64,000 nt of DNA from an uncultured Microbulbifer sp. (GTDB lineage Bacteria > Pseudomonadota > Gammaproteobacteria > Pseudomonadales > Cellvibrionaceae): the NCBI RefSeq assembly GCF_947504145.1, contig NZ_CANNGQ010000006.1, positions 1 through 64,000 on the forward strand. The letters are read 5' to 3'. Below, piece by piece: positions 41,003-50,677 of this stretch. The notes beneath the pieces were generated by a model, which saw only the letters and a list, made by a program, of their open reading frames with translations, did no database searches and had not been told where the DNA came from. Positions within the stretch are counted from its first letter, which is position 1, and each line of letters opens with the position of its first letter. Both the position numbers and the translations under genes were made by a program.

Positions 41003-43540
41003 ATGGTGCGATTCAAGAGAGACCAACTAGCCGCGAGTGTTGCCGCAACAGTCACCGCAATAGCTGCCGGCTTCATGAGCAGTAGCCTGTACGCCCAATC
41101 CGACGAAGAGACAGGGAGCTCGCAAGTGCTGGAAGAAGTAGTGGTCACCGTAGAGCGCCGCGAGCAGACCCTGCAAAGCGTCGCTGGCGTGGCTCAGTCA
41201 TTCGATCAGGACGCCCTGGACCGTCTCGGGGTCGGCACCAACTTCCAGAATCTGCAGAATGTCGTTCCCGGCCTGAATATTGCCGATCAGGAAGGCAATA
41301 TGGAAATCTACATCCGCGGTGTAGGTTCCAGTAACAATACGGAACTCGGCGACCCTGCGGCGGCCACCCACGTCAACGGCGTATACATTCCACGCCCACG
41401 TGGCGTCGGCGCCATGTTCTATGACATCGCTCGGGTGGAAGTGAAGAAGGGCCCGCAAGGCACTCTGCGCGGACGCAACGCCACCGCTGGTACCCTGAAT
41501 ATTGTTGCCAACCGTCCAAACATGGATGAGATGAGCGCGGACCTGGAACTGTCTGCCGGCAATTTCAACAACTTCGGCACCCGCGGTGCCGTCAATCTAC
41601 CCGTCACCGATACCTTTGCCCTGCGACTCGCCGGGTACACCGAACAACACGATCCATACTTCAGCAACGCCAGTGCCAACAGCAGCCTGGATGCTGCGGG
41701 CAGTGAAGACGTGCAGTCTTTCCGTCTTTCCGCCTTGTGGGATATCGGTGAAAACACCAACCTCTACGTCGTCGCGGACCAGACTCAGGAAGGCGGTACC
41801 GGCTACCCCGGTGCCCAGATCAAGCAGGCACTGCAATCCGGCTACGACTTTGACGACCTCGACGACCCGCGCAATGTCCTCTACCGCGGCACCGAGGGCG
41901 ATCTGGATTCCACTCACAGTGGCATCATGGCGGTGCTGACCCACGACTTCGAGGGCTTCTCGGTGGAGCTGTCCAGCAGCTATCGCGACCTGGACTTCAA
42001 GCAGGTCAATGCTTCCAACGACGGTGTTTACTTCCCGGGTCACAACGAAGTGAACCAGGAAAATTACAGTAGCCAATACTGGAACACCCAGTCGGAGTCC
42101 ATGGTGAACGAGCTGCGCCTCTTCTCCAACGGCGATGGCCCCCTGTCCTGGACGACCGGCATCTTCCAGTTCGAGGAAGACCAGCAAGCGGCCCTGTTCA
42201 GCCTCAGCGATGGAGGCACCTGGTACACCGGCACCGAGTGGGTTATGCCCGACGTCGATAGCGCCTCGATGGCAGCCTATGTAGATGTCTCCTACGACTT
42301 CAGCGAAAAACTCACCGGTTTTGCGGGCTTGCGACGTACCCAGGAAGAAAAATCCCGCTTCGGTACCGGCGGCAACTGGGCTTTCGCGTTCTTTGAAGCC
42401 GGCGACGAATGGGGCACGGCTATCCCCTCTCGCATAGGTACTCCCGGCTTTAAATACGACGGGCTTGGCCGCAGTAACTACGACATAGTTGGCGCAACCC
42501 CGGACCAGCTGTACGCCTACCTGCTCGATGGCGTCGGTAGCTGGGGTGCGGACGACAATCTGGACGACCAGATTGCCTGTGTCACCGACCCAGCCTGTAC
42601 CGACATCACCATGCCCTGGACCGTTGGTGCGCCGGTACAACAAAAAGGTGATTATGAAGAAAACTATACCGATTTCCGCATAGGCGGTACCTATCAGCTG
42701 ACCGAAGACAATATGCTGTTCGCCAGCATCGCTTCCGGCCACAAGTCCGGCGGTTTCAATGACACTCTGGTAGACCCGAACGGCAACCTGGTTGCCGAGC
42801 CCTACGCACCGGAAAAACTGGTGATGTATGAAGTGGGTAGCAAAAACGAGCTGACCCTCGGCAGCGTCCCCACCCGCCTGAACGCCTCCGCCTTCTTCTA
42901 CGACTACGCCGATCAGGTATTCCAGATGATCGTAGCCACCGCGGAAGACGAAAGTGCGAGTTCCCTGCAAAACCGCAATATAGCCGACTCGGAAATCACC
43001 GGCCTGGAACTGGAAAGCAAATTCCTGCTCCCCGCCGACCTGATGCTGGATGTGACTGCCCTGTGGCTCAATGCAGAAATCAAGGAAGGCACCATGGCGG
43101 ATACCCGCCAGGGCTGGGGTACCGATCTCCCGATTGTCGACATTGCCGGCAAGCAGTTGCCACTGTCTTCCGACTTCACCATGACCATGGCGCTGTCGCA
43201 GCAACTGGACACCTCCGCCGGTACCTTTGACTGGTCCATTTCCACCATGTACCGCAGCGACTACTACCTGAGTATCTGGAACGACACTGATTACGACCTG
43301 ATCGATGGTGAAACCGTGATCGGCAGCGACCCGGATTACGCCGACAAGGTAGACGGCTACGTCAATGTGGACGCCGGCATCGGCTTTACCGACAACTCCG
43401 GAAAATACCGGGTTGAAGTTTATGGGGCGAATTTGACCGACATAACCGTCTCTAATAAGGGAATCATTGATCACGGCAATAATCTGCGGTTTACCAACCT
43501 GCCGCGCACCTACGGCGCGCGCTTCAAGGTGAACTTCTGA
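41003..43540 (+). CDS. TonB-dependent receptor 2
   Basis: An 845-residue outer-membrane receptor with a signal peptide ending LYAQS, EEVVVTVERREQTLQSVAGVAQSF as TonB box and plug entry, and plug motifs VPGLNIADQEGNMEIYIRGVGSSNNTELGDP-like in the same pattern as receptor 1 (NTELGDP versus NITELGDP, and VNGVYIPRP versus LDGIYSPRP). The barrel ends in YGARFKVNF with a terminal Phe. The start at 41003 has AAGGAG 8-12 nt upstream; an extension to 40865 reads through the promoter region. It is the likely first gene of the copy 2 regulon, followed by a GH3 lipoprotein. Confidence 0.92.
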   Translation: MVRFKRDQLAASVAATVTAIAAGFMSSSLYAQSDEETGSSQVLEEVVVTVERREQTLQSVAGVAQSFDQDALDRLGVGTNFQNLQNVVPGLNIADQEGNMEIYIRGVGSSNNTELGDPAAATHVNGVYIPRPRGVGAMFYDIARVEVKKGPQGTLRGRNATAGTLNIVANRPNMDEMSADLELSAGNFNNFGTRGAVNLPVTDTFALRLAGYTEQHDPYFSNASANSSLDAAGSEDVQSFRLSALWDIGENTNLYVVADQTQEGGTGYPGAQIKQALQSGYDFDDLDDPRNVLYRGTEGDLDSTHSGIMAVLTHDFEGFSVELSSSYRDLDFKQVNASNDGVYFPGHNEVNQENYSSQYWNTQSESMVNELRLFSNGDGPLSWTTGIFQFEEDQQAALFSLSDGGTWYTGTEWVMPDVDSASMAAYVDVSYDFSEKLTGFAGLRRTQEEKSRFGTGGNWAFAFFEAGDEWGTAIPSRIGTPGFKYDGLGRSNYDIVGATPDQLYAYLLDGVGSWGADDNLDDQIACVTDPACTDITMPWTVGAPVQQKGDYEENYTDFRIGGTYQLTEDNMLFASIASGHKSGGFNDTLVDPNGNLVAEPYAPEKLVMYEVGSKNELTLGSVPTRLNASAFFYDYADQVFQMIVATAEDESASSLQNRNIADSEITGLELESKFLLPADLMLDVTALWLNAEIKEGTMADTRQGWGTDLPIVDIAGKQLPLSSDFTMTMALSQQLDTSAGTFDWSISTMYRSDYYLSIWNDTDYDLIDGETVIGSDPDYADKVDGYVNVDAGIGFTDNSGKYRVEVYGANLTDITVSNKGIIDHGNNLRFTNLPRTYGARFKVNF

Positions 43541-43590
43541 TTAGTCTCTCTCTCTGCGTGTAAGAAGCGCATATTTCCCAAGTAGTGATT

Positions 43591-43634
43591 GCGGGGGCCT
43601 TGTTTACCCTTTCTCAGGGCCCCCGCCTTTTTTT
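43591..43634 (+). terminator. Terminator of TonB receptor 2
   Basis: GCGGGGGCC (43591-43599) pairs with GGCCCCCGC (43618-43626), followed by eight T from 43628. It reduces read-through to the GH3 lipoprotein gene. Confidence 0.88.
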
Positions 43635-43676
43635 TGAATTCGCACATTGCAGCGCCGGAACCGTTACGGAGTACCC

Positions 43677-46271
43677 ATGTCTTACCTGAAAACCCTGTCA
43701 GCCAGCATCATGCTGACAACTGCCCTCGCTGCCTGCAGCGAGCATAAGAACGACTCCATCAACACCGCTGGCGGTGACACCCCCCTCCCCACCGAAAACA
43801 CATCGGATCAACGCAACGCACTGGAAAACTGGCCGGCTCTGAAGCCCGCCCTGCCCCGTGACGAACAGCTTGAAACCCGCATCGCCGACCTGCTCGCGCA
43901 AATGACGCTGGAAGAAAAAGTCGGCCAGATGATGCAGGCAGAAATTAAATCCATCACCCCGGCAGAAGTGAAGCAGTACCACATTGGCTCCATTCTGAAC
44001 GGCGGCGGCACCTTTCCGAACAATGACAAATTCGCCACGCCGGACGACTGGCGCCAACTGGCAGATGCCTATTTTGCGGCGTCCATGGACGATAGTGACG
44101 GCGGTGTGCCCATCCCGATTATCTGGGGAAGCGACGCGGTACACGGCCATAACAACGTGATCGGCGCGACCCTGTTCCCGCACAATATCGGCCTGGGCGC
44201 TGCGCGCGACCCGGAGCTGATCCGCCGCATCGGCCAAGCCACCGCCCGCGAAGTCGCGGTGACCGGAGTGGACTGGACCTTCGCACCCACCATTGCCGTG
44301 GTGCGCGACGACCGCTGGGGACGCACCTTTGAAAGCTACTCCGAAGACCCGGAAATCGTCGCCGCCTACGCGCGCGAGATGATCAAAGGTATTCAGGGCG
44401 ATAAAAACAGCGAAGAGTTTCTCGATGGTCGCCACCTGGTGTCCGCCGCCAAACACTTTGTCGGCGACGGCGGCACCACCCGCGGAATCGACCGCGGCGA
44501 CACCGAAGTGAGTGAAAAGGAGCTGGCCGAGATTCACGCCGCCGGCTACTTCACCGCACTCGAATCCGGCGTGCAATCGGTAATGGCCTCCTTCAACAGC
44601 TGGAATGGCAAGCGTTTGCACGGCCATAAATACCTGCTCACCGATGTACTGAAAGAGCGCCTGGGCTTTGACGGCTTTGTGGTCGGCGACTGGAATGGTC
44701 ACCGCTTTGTAGACGGCTGCACCATCGACAGCTGTGCTCAGGCCGTTAACGCCGGCCTGGATATGTTTATGATCACCGCCGAGTGGAAAGCCCTGCTCGA
44801 AAACACCATTGCACAGGTAAAAAGTGGTGAGATTCCCATGAGCCGCATCGACGATGCGGTAAGCCGGATCCTGCGGGTAAAAATCCGCGCGGGCCTGTTC
44901 GAGCGCGACCGCCCTCTCGCCGGTAAAACCGGTATCCTCGGCAACGCCGAGCACCGCGCCATTGCCCGTGAAGCGGTGCGTAAATCCCTGGTGCTGCTGA
45001 AAAACAATGATCAGTTGTTGCCGGTCGATGCCCGCAAAAACATCCTGGTGGCTGGCAATGGTGCCGACAGTATTTCCAAACAAAGTGGTGGCTGGACCAT
45101 CTCCTGGCAGGGCACCGGCAACACCGCCGAAGACTTCCCCGGGGCCACGTCCATTTACACCGGCATTAAACAGGCAGTGGACGCCGCCGGCGGTAAGGTG
45201 GTTCTGAGTGAAGATGGCGAACTGCAGGACAGCGTCTTCAACGGTGAAAAACCCGATGTGGCCATTGTGGTGTTCGGCGAAGATCCCTACGCCGAGTGGC
45301 ACGGCGACCTGGCCAGCATCGAGTTCCAGCTGGGCAGCAAGGAAGATCAGGAGTTACTGCAGAAACTCAAGGCACAGAATATTCCGGTGGTCAGTGTTTT
45401 CCTCTCGGGCCGACCGCTGTGGGTGAACAAAGAGCTGAACCTGTCCGACGCCTTCGTCGCCGCCTGGCTACCGGGCTCGGAAGGTGCAGGCGTTGCCGAT
45501 GTACTGCTCACCGATACCGAGGGCAAAAAACGCTACGACTTCACCGGTCGCCTGTCGTTCAGCTGGCCGGAGCTGGTACACCAGACTGTCATCAACCGCG
45601 ATGATCCAAACTATGCCCCGCTGTTTTCATACGGTTACGGCCTCGATTACACAAGCAGCACACAACTGGCCAACAACCTGAACGAAGACGGCGAATCCTA
45701 TGTGGACGGCAAGCTGGAAGACGCCTGGTTGATGGTGTCGCGCCCACAGGCTCCGTGGAAACTGTTTATCGACGACAGCAAACAAGCCCCCGTCTGGGTT
45801 AGTGGCAACCTTGCCAGTAGTGCGGACGACAACATCACCGTTGCCTCCATCGACAGGCTGTCGCAAGAGGACGCCCGCGCACTCACCTGGAAAGGCCTGC
45901 GCGCCGGCAGCGTGGTACTGCAAACCCAGAAGCCCCAGGACATGAGCCGCTACCTGGATGAAGGCGCCGCACTGACCATGGATATCCGCGTAGACCAGGC
46001 GCCGCAAGCGCCGGTGTTCGCGCAGATTGCCTGCGAAGGCAACAACTGTGGCGGCGCCCTGCCCCTGCAGAATGCGCTGAATGCATTGCCCCAGGGCGAC
46101 TGGTCCCAGGTCTCCATCGACCTGAAGTGCTTCGCCGAGGCCGGTGTGGACTTCACCAAAGTCTCCCAGGGCCTGTCTTTCCACAGCGAAGGCAAGCTCG
46201 CCATGGCCGTGGCCGACATCAAGTTTGTCCCCGGTACCGCTGCGCAGGCACAGATTCACTGCGGGGGTTGA
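43677..46271 (+). CDS. GH3 exo-beta-glucanase lipoprotein (ExoP/CdxA-like)
   Basis: An 864-residue GH3 enzyme with a lipoprotein signal (IMLTTALAACSEHK, Cys about residue 19), so probably anchored to the outer membrane. The catalytic barrel has GSDAVHGHNNVIGATLFPHNIG-like and AAKHFVGDGGTTRGIDRGDT, with the nucleophile Asp338 in GFVVGDWNGH. The second domain has VVVFGEDPYAEWHGD-type residues. A C-terminal beta-sandwich of about 160 residues (ExoP C-terminal type, carbohydrate-binding-like) distinguishes it from BglX. Members degrade 1,4- or mixed-linkage beta-glucan oligosaccharides from the non-reducing end. DUF4380 follows 3 bp after its stop, indicating an operon. Confidence 0.93.
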   Translation: MSYLKTLSASIMLTTALAACSEHKNDSINTAGGDTPLPTENTSDQRNALENWPALKPALPRDEQLETRIADLLAQMTLEEKVGQMMQAEIKSITPAEVKQYHIGSILNGGGTFPNNDKFATPDDWRQLADAYFAASMDDSDGGVPIPIIWGSDAVHGHNNVIGATLFPHNIGLGAARDPELIRRIGQATAREVAVTGVDWTFAPTIAVVRDDRWGRTFESYSEDPEIVAAYAREMIKGIQGDKNSEEFLDGRHLVSAAKHFVGDGGTTRGIDRGDTEVSEKELAEIHAAGYFTALESGVQSVMASFNSWNGKRLHGHKYLLTDVLKERLGFDGFVVGDWNGHRFVDGCTIDSCAQAVNAGLDMFMITAEWKALLENTIAQVKSGEIPMSRIDDAVSRILRVKIRAGLFERDRPLAGKTGILGNAEHRAIAREAVRKSLVLLKNNDQLLPVDARKNILVAGNGADSISKQSGGWTISWQGTGNTAEDFPGATSIYTGIKQAVDAAGGKVVLSEDGELQDSVFNGEKPDVAIVVFGEDPYAEWHGDLASIEFQLGSKEDQELLQKLKAQNIPVVSVFLSGRPLWVNKELNLSDAFVAAWLPGSEGAGVADVLLTDTEGKKRYDFTGRLSFSWPELVHQTVINRDDPNYAPLFSYGYGLDYTSSTQLANNLNEDGESYVDGKLEDAWLMVSRPQAPWKLFIDDSKQAPVWVSGNLASSADDNITVASIDRLSQEDARALTWKGLRAGSVVLQTQKPQDMSRYLDEGAALTMDIRVDQAPQAPVFAQIACEGNNCGGALPLQNALNALPQGDWSQVSIDLKCFAEAGVDFTKVSQGLSFHSEGKLAMAVADIKFVPGTAAQAQIHCGG

Positions 46272-46274
46272 GCC

Positions 46275-47189
46275 GTGTTGTGTTTACACCGTCTGAAAAA
46301 AAGCGCCGCAGCGCTTGGCCTGTCTGCCCTGCTGGCGACCGCAAACGGATTGGCCGATGACACCAGCATCCAGCTCAGCAAGGGTTCACTCCATCTGGCG
46401 CTGGACCCGGCGTACGGTGGCCGGATCACCGAGCTGCGGTTCGGCGATCAAGACCTGCTGGCGCTACCGCAGCCTGGTGGCAACAACTTTGGCTCCACCT
46501 TCTGGCTGAGCCCGCAATCCTTGTGGAACTGGCCACCGGTACCCGAACACGACAGCGCGCCCTATGCCGTATCAGCAAAGAGCGCTGATTCGGCCACGCT
46601 CCGCAGCCGTTTTGGCGCGGGTGCCCGAGTGAGCAAGACCATCACATTGAATAGTGGCCACAGTGCCACGGTGCATTACCGCATCGATACGGATACAGAT
46701 TTTCCCGAAGTTGCCGCCTGGGAAGTCACCCGGGTACCAAACCGCGGCCTGGCCTTTGCACCGGTAACCACCGACAGTGTGAAAACCGTGCGCGGCCAGG
46801 TGGCCTACACGCTGGAAAACGACACGCTATGGCTGCCCATGGAGGCCGACGCGGCACTGGTGGAGGGCAAGGTGATTGCCAATGGCAGCGAGGGCTGGCT
46901 GGCCTACGCGCAGGATGGGCTGCTGTATCTGAAGGTGTACCCGAAAGTGGCGGCGAAAAATATGGCCACCGGTGAAGGGGATATCGAGCTTTACCTGAGC
47001 GGCGAAAAGCCTTACTTGGAACTGGAAGTACAAAGCGCCGCACACAACCTGAAACGTGGTGAAGGGCTCGACTGGGCAGTGGAATGGCTGGTTGCGCCGA
47101 TCCCGGCATCTCTCAAAGTGCACAGCGGCTCTCCAGCACTACTCGAATTCACCCGCCAACAAATCTCACAGATGGCATCATCTCCTTGA
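46275..47189 (+). CDS. DUF4380 domain-containing exported protein
   Basis: A 304-residue protein with an N-terminal hydrophobic signal (SAAALGLSALLATANGLADD) and a DUF4380 body (LDPAYGGRITELRFGDQDLL, TFWLSPQSLWNWPPVPE, DIELYLSGEKPYLELEVQ). DUF4380 shares the aldose-1-epimerase/galactose mutarotase-like beta-sandwich, so a sugar-binding or mutarotase role in the periplasm is plausible but unproved. It starts with GTG at 46275 (or TTG at 46278) just 3 bp after the GH3 stop codon, so it is translated with that enzyme. It is the last gene of this receptor-hydrolase set. Confidence 0.85.
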   Translation: MLCLHRLKKSAAALGLSALLATANGLADDTSIQLSKGSLHLALDPAYGGRITELRFGDQDLLALPQPGGNNFGSTFWLSPQSLWNWPPVPEHDSAPYAVSAKSADSATLRSRFGAGARVSKTITLNSGHSATVHYRIDTDTDFPEVAAWEVTRVPNRGLAFAPVTTDSVKTVRGQVAYTLENDTLWLPMEADAALVEGKVIANGSEGWLAYAQDGLLYLKVYPKVAAKNMATGEGDIELYLSGEKPYLELEVQSAAHNLKRGEGLDWAVEWLVAPIPASLKVHSGSPALLEFTRQQISQMASSP

Positions 47190-47204
47190 AACCCAAGGTG
47201 CTTC

Positions 47205-47233
47205 GGCCGCAGCACCCCGCTGCGGCCATTTTT
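47205..47233 (+). terminator. Terminator of the GH3-DUF4380 unit
   Basis: GGCCGCAGC (47205-47213) pairs perfectly with GCTGCGGCC (47219-47227) over ACCCC, followed by ATTTTTT. Confidence 0.9.
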
Positions 47234-47384
47234 TGCTCTCCTTTTAATCCCGCCCCCGCATCCAGACTAACCAGTCACCACTAAGCCCGTAAAATGGCCC
47301 CGCTTAACTGTCGAAAAATGTGAACTAGTGCTAAATTTGGCGCCAAATATTTCCGAACGTGAACCGGATAATAAGAGGTGCCCC

Positions 47385-48275
47385 ATGGTTCAGTTAGTCG
47401 TCGACTCCGGCTGCGATCTCCCCGATGAGTTCCTGCGCAAATACAATATCCCGGTGCTTCCCCACAGCGTGAGTGTTGGCAAAGACTTCTTTGGCGACCA
47501 GCGCAATCCCGCGCAGATGGCCCATTTTTACACCCGCTCGCTGGTAGACCGTTCCCGCCTGGTGAATTCAGGGCCCGCTGGTGAATCTGAAATAGAAGCA
47601 GTACTTGCCAAGCTGATCCGCCAGGGAAAGAAAGACATCGTCGTCCAGACCATCAACGGCGACAACAGCCCCACTTACGCCAATGCGGTCAGAGTCGCCA
47701 ACCGGCTGAGCAACGACTCGGTGCAAATCCACACCGTGGATTCCCACTCACTGTTTTCAGGCCAGGGGCTGCTGGCACTCTACACGCTGTCATTGATCCA
47801 GAAAGGGCTCAGCGGTGCACAGGTAAAATCTCGCACCGAAGAGTTCGGGCGCAAAATTGTGGGATACGCGGCGATCAAAGATGTGTACTACCTCCGTGAA
47901 CGCGGCCGCCAAAAAAATGAAAAAAGTGTGAGCTGGCTTAAAGCCTTTATGGCGCGCTCACTCAATCTGCACCCGATCATTTCCATGACATACCAGGGTT
48001 CCGCCGTCGCGGATACGGTAAAAACCTATGATGGATGCACCCACCGCCTGTTCCAACGAGCGGAAGAAAAAATCGTGGCGGGGGAACTGCTGATGCCGGC
48101 GGTGGTAGTCAGTATTGCCGGGCCACTGAGCGATCTCGAAAAAACACCCAGCTTTCAATCTCTGGTGAAAACCGCGGCCGAGCACAAAGTAAAAATCTAT
48201 CGCTCCATCATGAGCCTGTCGGGCGGCATCAATCTCGGTCCGGGTATCGTCGCGCTGGCGATGGCTGCCAAATAG
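47385..48275 (+). CDS. DegV family protein (fatty-acid-binding fold)
   Basis: A 296-residue cytoplasmic protein. VDSGCDLPDEFLRKYNIPVLPHSVSVGKDFFGDQ is the DegV opening, and the C-terminal domain ends in SLSGGINLGPGIVALAM. In Gram-positive bacteria related proteins bind fatty acids for the FakAB kinase; in Gram-negatives the function is less clear. The N-terminal open frame extends to 47328, but MVQLVVDSGC at 47385 has an AAGAGGTG site and the correct family start. It is monocistronic, with a terminator on each side. Confidence 0.85.
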   Translation: MVQLVVDSGCDLPDEFLRKYNIPVLPHSVSVGKDFFGDQRNPAQMAHFYTRSLVDRSRLVNSGPAGESEIEAVLAKLIRQGKKDIVVQTINGDNSPTYANAVRVANRLSNDSVQIHTVDSHSLFSGQGLLALYTLSLIQKGLSGAQVKSRTEEFGRKIVGYAAIKDVYYLRERGRQKNEKSVSWLKAFMARSLNLHPIISMTYQGSAVADTVKTYDGCTHRLFQRAEEKIVAGELLMPAVVVSIAGPLSDLEKTPSFQSLVKTAAEHKVKIYRSIMSLSGGINLGPGIVALAMAAK

Positions 48276-48335
48276 CACGCCACCAGAGTTTCCGGTAATT
48301 CAATTCCGCCAATCCAACCAAATCACATCCATCGA

Positions 48336-48373
48336 AAGCGGGCGACAGAGAGAATTTGTCGCCCGCTTTTTTT
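48336..48373 (+). terminator. Terminator of the DegV gene
   Basis: AAGCGGGCGACA (48336-48347) pairs with TGTCGCCCGCTT (48357-48368), and the run of T continues to 48373. Confidence 0.92.
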
Positions 48374-48491
48374 ATGGCTCGCCATTTATCGTCAATAGGT
48401 CGAGCCCCGCGACGCAACAGAGCAAAAGTGACCAAGGTATGGCTAGACTGGGGAAAGCCGTTTCACGACTTACCTCAACAGGTGAATAAAG

Positions 48492-49280
48492 ATGTACCGT
48501 AGTTTCGCCGCGCTAATCATCCTGATCGCGATCAGCAGCAATGCGCTTGCCGACGCCGACCTGGCCAAACAACTCAGCAATCCGGTCTCCGACCTAATCA
48601 GCGTGCCGTTTCAGCACAATTGGGACAATCGCGTCGGCCCCACCGACGGGGGGCGCAAGTACACCCTGAATATTCAGCCGGTCATCCCTATTTCCCTCAA
48701 TGAAGAGTGGAATCTGATCAGCCGCACTATTCTCCCGGTCATCAACCAGGAAGCCATTTTCCCTGGCAGCGGCGAACAGACCGGCCTTGGGGACACGGTA
48801 CAGAGTGCCTTCTTTTCGCCCAAAGAGCCTACGGCGGGCGGCGTTATCTGGGGTGTTGGCCCTGTTTTCCTGTTGCCCACGGGTACCGAGCCGCTACTCG
48901 GCACCGAAAAATGGGGCGCGGGTCCCACCGGCGTCGTGCTCAAACAAACCGGCCCCTGGACCATCGGTTCCCTGGTCAACCACATCTGGTCATTTGCAGG
49001 TGATGACAACCGCGCCGACGTTAACAGCACCTTCATTCAGCCATTTTTCGCGTACAACACGCCCACCTCGTGGACATTTACGCTTCAAACCGAATCCACC
49101 TACGACTGGGAAAGCGAGCAATGGAATGTACCGGTGCACTTCCTCGTAGCCAAAGTATTCAAGGTGGGTAAGCAGACCTATCAAATTCAGGCGGGCCCCC
49201 GCTACTACGCGGAAAGCCCCGAAGGCGGCGGCCACGATTGGGGCTTTCGGATGAACTGGGTGATGCTGTTCCCGAAATAA
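48492..49280 (+). CDS. Outer-membrane beta-barrel protein (transporter/neuromedin U-like family)
   Basis: A 262-residue exported protein with a signal peptide ending in NALAD and alternating hydrophobic strands (NLISRTILPVINQEA, GVIWGVGPVFLLPTG, WTIGSLVNHIWSF, FIQPFFAYNTP, QIQAGPRYYAESP) that suggest a barrel of about 10-12 strands. The WNLISRTILPV and GDTVQSAFFSPK pattern matches a bacterial family often named transporter or putative neuromedin U. The cargo is unknown. It lies 64 bp before the FadL-like gene, hinting at a shared outer-membrane uptake role. Confidence 0.7.
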   Translation: MYRSFAALIILIAISSNALADADLAKQLSNPVSDLISVPFQHNWDNRVGPTDGGRKYTLNIQPVIPISLNEEWNLISRTILPVINQEAIFPGSGEQTGLGDTVQSAFFSPKEPTAGGVIWGVGPVFLLPTGTEPLLGTEKWGAGPTGVVLKQTGPWTIGSLVNHIWSFAGDDNRADVNSTFIQPFFAYNTPTSWTFTLQTESTYDWESEQWNVPVHFLVAKVFKVGKQTYQIQAGPRYYAESPEGGGHDWGFRMNWVMLFPK

Positions 49281-49344
49281 CCACCTGGTATTTGTCGATA
49301 AAACCTGAATTTACCTGCTCCATCCTCTGCAGAGGGCAATGGCC

Positions 49345-50628
49345 ATGAAAAAACACCGCCCCGTAAAAAAATTGTTGCCACTACTCGTCGCTCTGCTCTC
49401 TGCGCCCGCCGCGCAGGCCGGCGGCATTATGCTGTGGCAAATCGGCACACCAACACTTGGGACGGCCAGTGCCGGCTGGGCCGCAATGCCGGAAGAAACT
49501 GCAACCGCCTTCACCAACCCCGCGGGCACCGTGTGGCGGGATAAAACCGAAGTACGTGTCGCCGGCCAGGCACTCTACGGTGATATTCAATTTACCGACG
49601 ACGGACTCAGCAATGTACCGGGGAATGATGGCGGTAACCCCCTCAAGTGGTTCCCGGGCCTTGGCGGGTTTGCCGCCGGCAAGCTGACCGACAATATCGG
49701 CTGGGGCTTTGCCATGGCCGGTAACTTTGGCCTCGGTCTTGATTACCATGATGACTGGCAGGGCCGCCGCTTTGTACAAAATGTGGACCTGCTCGGCATG
49801 AGCCTGATCCCTTCACTCAGCTGGCAGGTAAACGACTGCCTGTCACTCGGGCTGGGCCTCAACGCCATGGCGGGCTACTTTAGCTTTCAGTCCGCCCCTC
49901 GGGCCGGATTAATCGACGAAGACGCCTACCTGCGCTTTAAAGATTTCGACATGGGATATGGCGGTAATCTGGGCATCATTTTCCGCCCCGTCAACGGCAC
50001 CACCTTTGGCATTACCTATACATCCAAGGTGGAGTTTGAATTTGACGACGAATTGAAACTGCGCGACTTCGGTCCATTGTTTGAGCCTGTCGTCGGCCGG
50101 CTCGACAACACAGGGACTGAAATAGGCATCAATGTTCCCGCCACGGTCACCGCTAGCCTGCAGCAGGAATTGACCGACGCCACCACCCTGTATTTCAACC
50201 TGGCCTGGCAGGACTGGTCAGAGTATGCCGGTGTCAGCCTCGCCCTGGACAACCCCAACCAAACTTCTGTGAAGGTAAACCGGGGATACCACGACACCGG
50301 CGCCTTTGCCGTCGGTATTCGGCATACATTCGATCAGGGTAAGTTGCAGGGGTGGTCGCTGTCGACCGGTGTTTCCGCCGAAAGCGGTATGGCAAATACG
50401 TCAAGCATTACCGCAGACACGGTCACCAACAAATCGGTGACGTTTGGCCTTGGCGCAGGAAAGGAGCTCTGCCCCGGAGTCACCATGGACATAGGCTATA
50501 ACTACGTATCACTGGGCGACATCGACATTGATCAAACGGGCCGCCCACCGTTCAGCCCACGACTCGAAGGCACCTATGAAGACAGTGCTCTGCACTTCCT
50601 CGGTGGTTCCGTGCAATTCGAGTTTTAA
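49345..50628 (+). CDS. FadL/OmpP1/TodX family outer-membrane transporter
   Basis: A 427-residue long-chain fatty acid or hydrophobic compound porin. A signal peptide ends AQA; the mature protein starts GGIMLWQIGTPTLGTASAGWAA, the FadL-type hatch, followed by TAFTNPAGTVW and barrel strands, with a terminal Phe (GGSVQFEF). FadL proteins admit fatty acids, alkanes or aromatic compounds by lateral diffusion. ATG 49345 is preferred over the in-frame ATG at 49339 because AGAGGG sits at normal distance only from 49345. It is 49 bp upstream of the alkylsulfatase gene, suggesting uptake of its substrate or product. Confidence 0.88.
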   Translation: MKKHRPVKKLLPLLVALLSAPAAQAGGIMLWQIGTPTLGTASAGWAAMPEETATAFTNPAGTVWRDKTEVRVAGQALYGDIQFTDDGLSNVPGNDGGNPLKWFPGLGGFAAGKLTDNIGWGFAMAGNFGLGLDYHDDWQGRRFVQNVDLLGMSLIPSLSWQVNDCLSLGLGLNAMAGYFSFQSAPRAGLIDEDAYLRFKDFDMGYGGNLGIIFRPVNGTTFGITYTSKVEFEFDDELKLRDFGPLFEPVVGRLDNTGTEIGINVPATVTASLQQELTDATTLYFNLAWQDWSEYAGVSLALDNPNQTSVKVNRGYHDTGAFAVGIRHTFDQGKLQGWSLSTGVSAESGMANTSSITADTVTNKSVTFGLGAGKELCPGVTMDIGYNYVSLGDIDIDQTGRPPFSPRLEGTYEDSALHFLGGSVQFEF

Positions 50629-50677
50629 CCAACGGATTCGTCAAATTTCCACAGAACAAGATTCAAGGAGCGACTCT

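Noticed and set aside
41597..43474. 625-codon minus-strand ORF
   Set aside because: Antisense to TonB receptor 2. The long open frame follows from codon choice in the receptor; the translation is Val/Gly-rich without domains.
43698..45302. 534-codon minus-strand ORF
   Set aside because: Antisense to the GH3 lipoprotein gene, which has all catalytic motifs.
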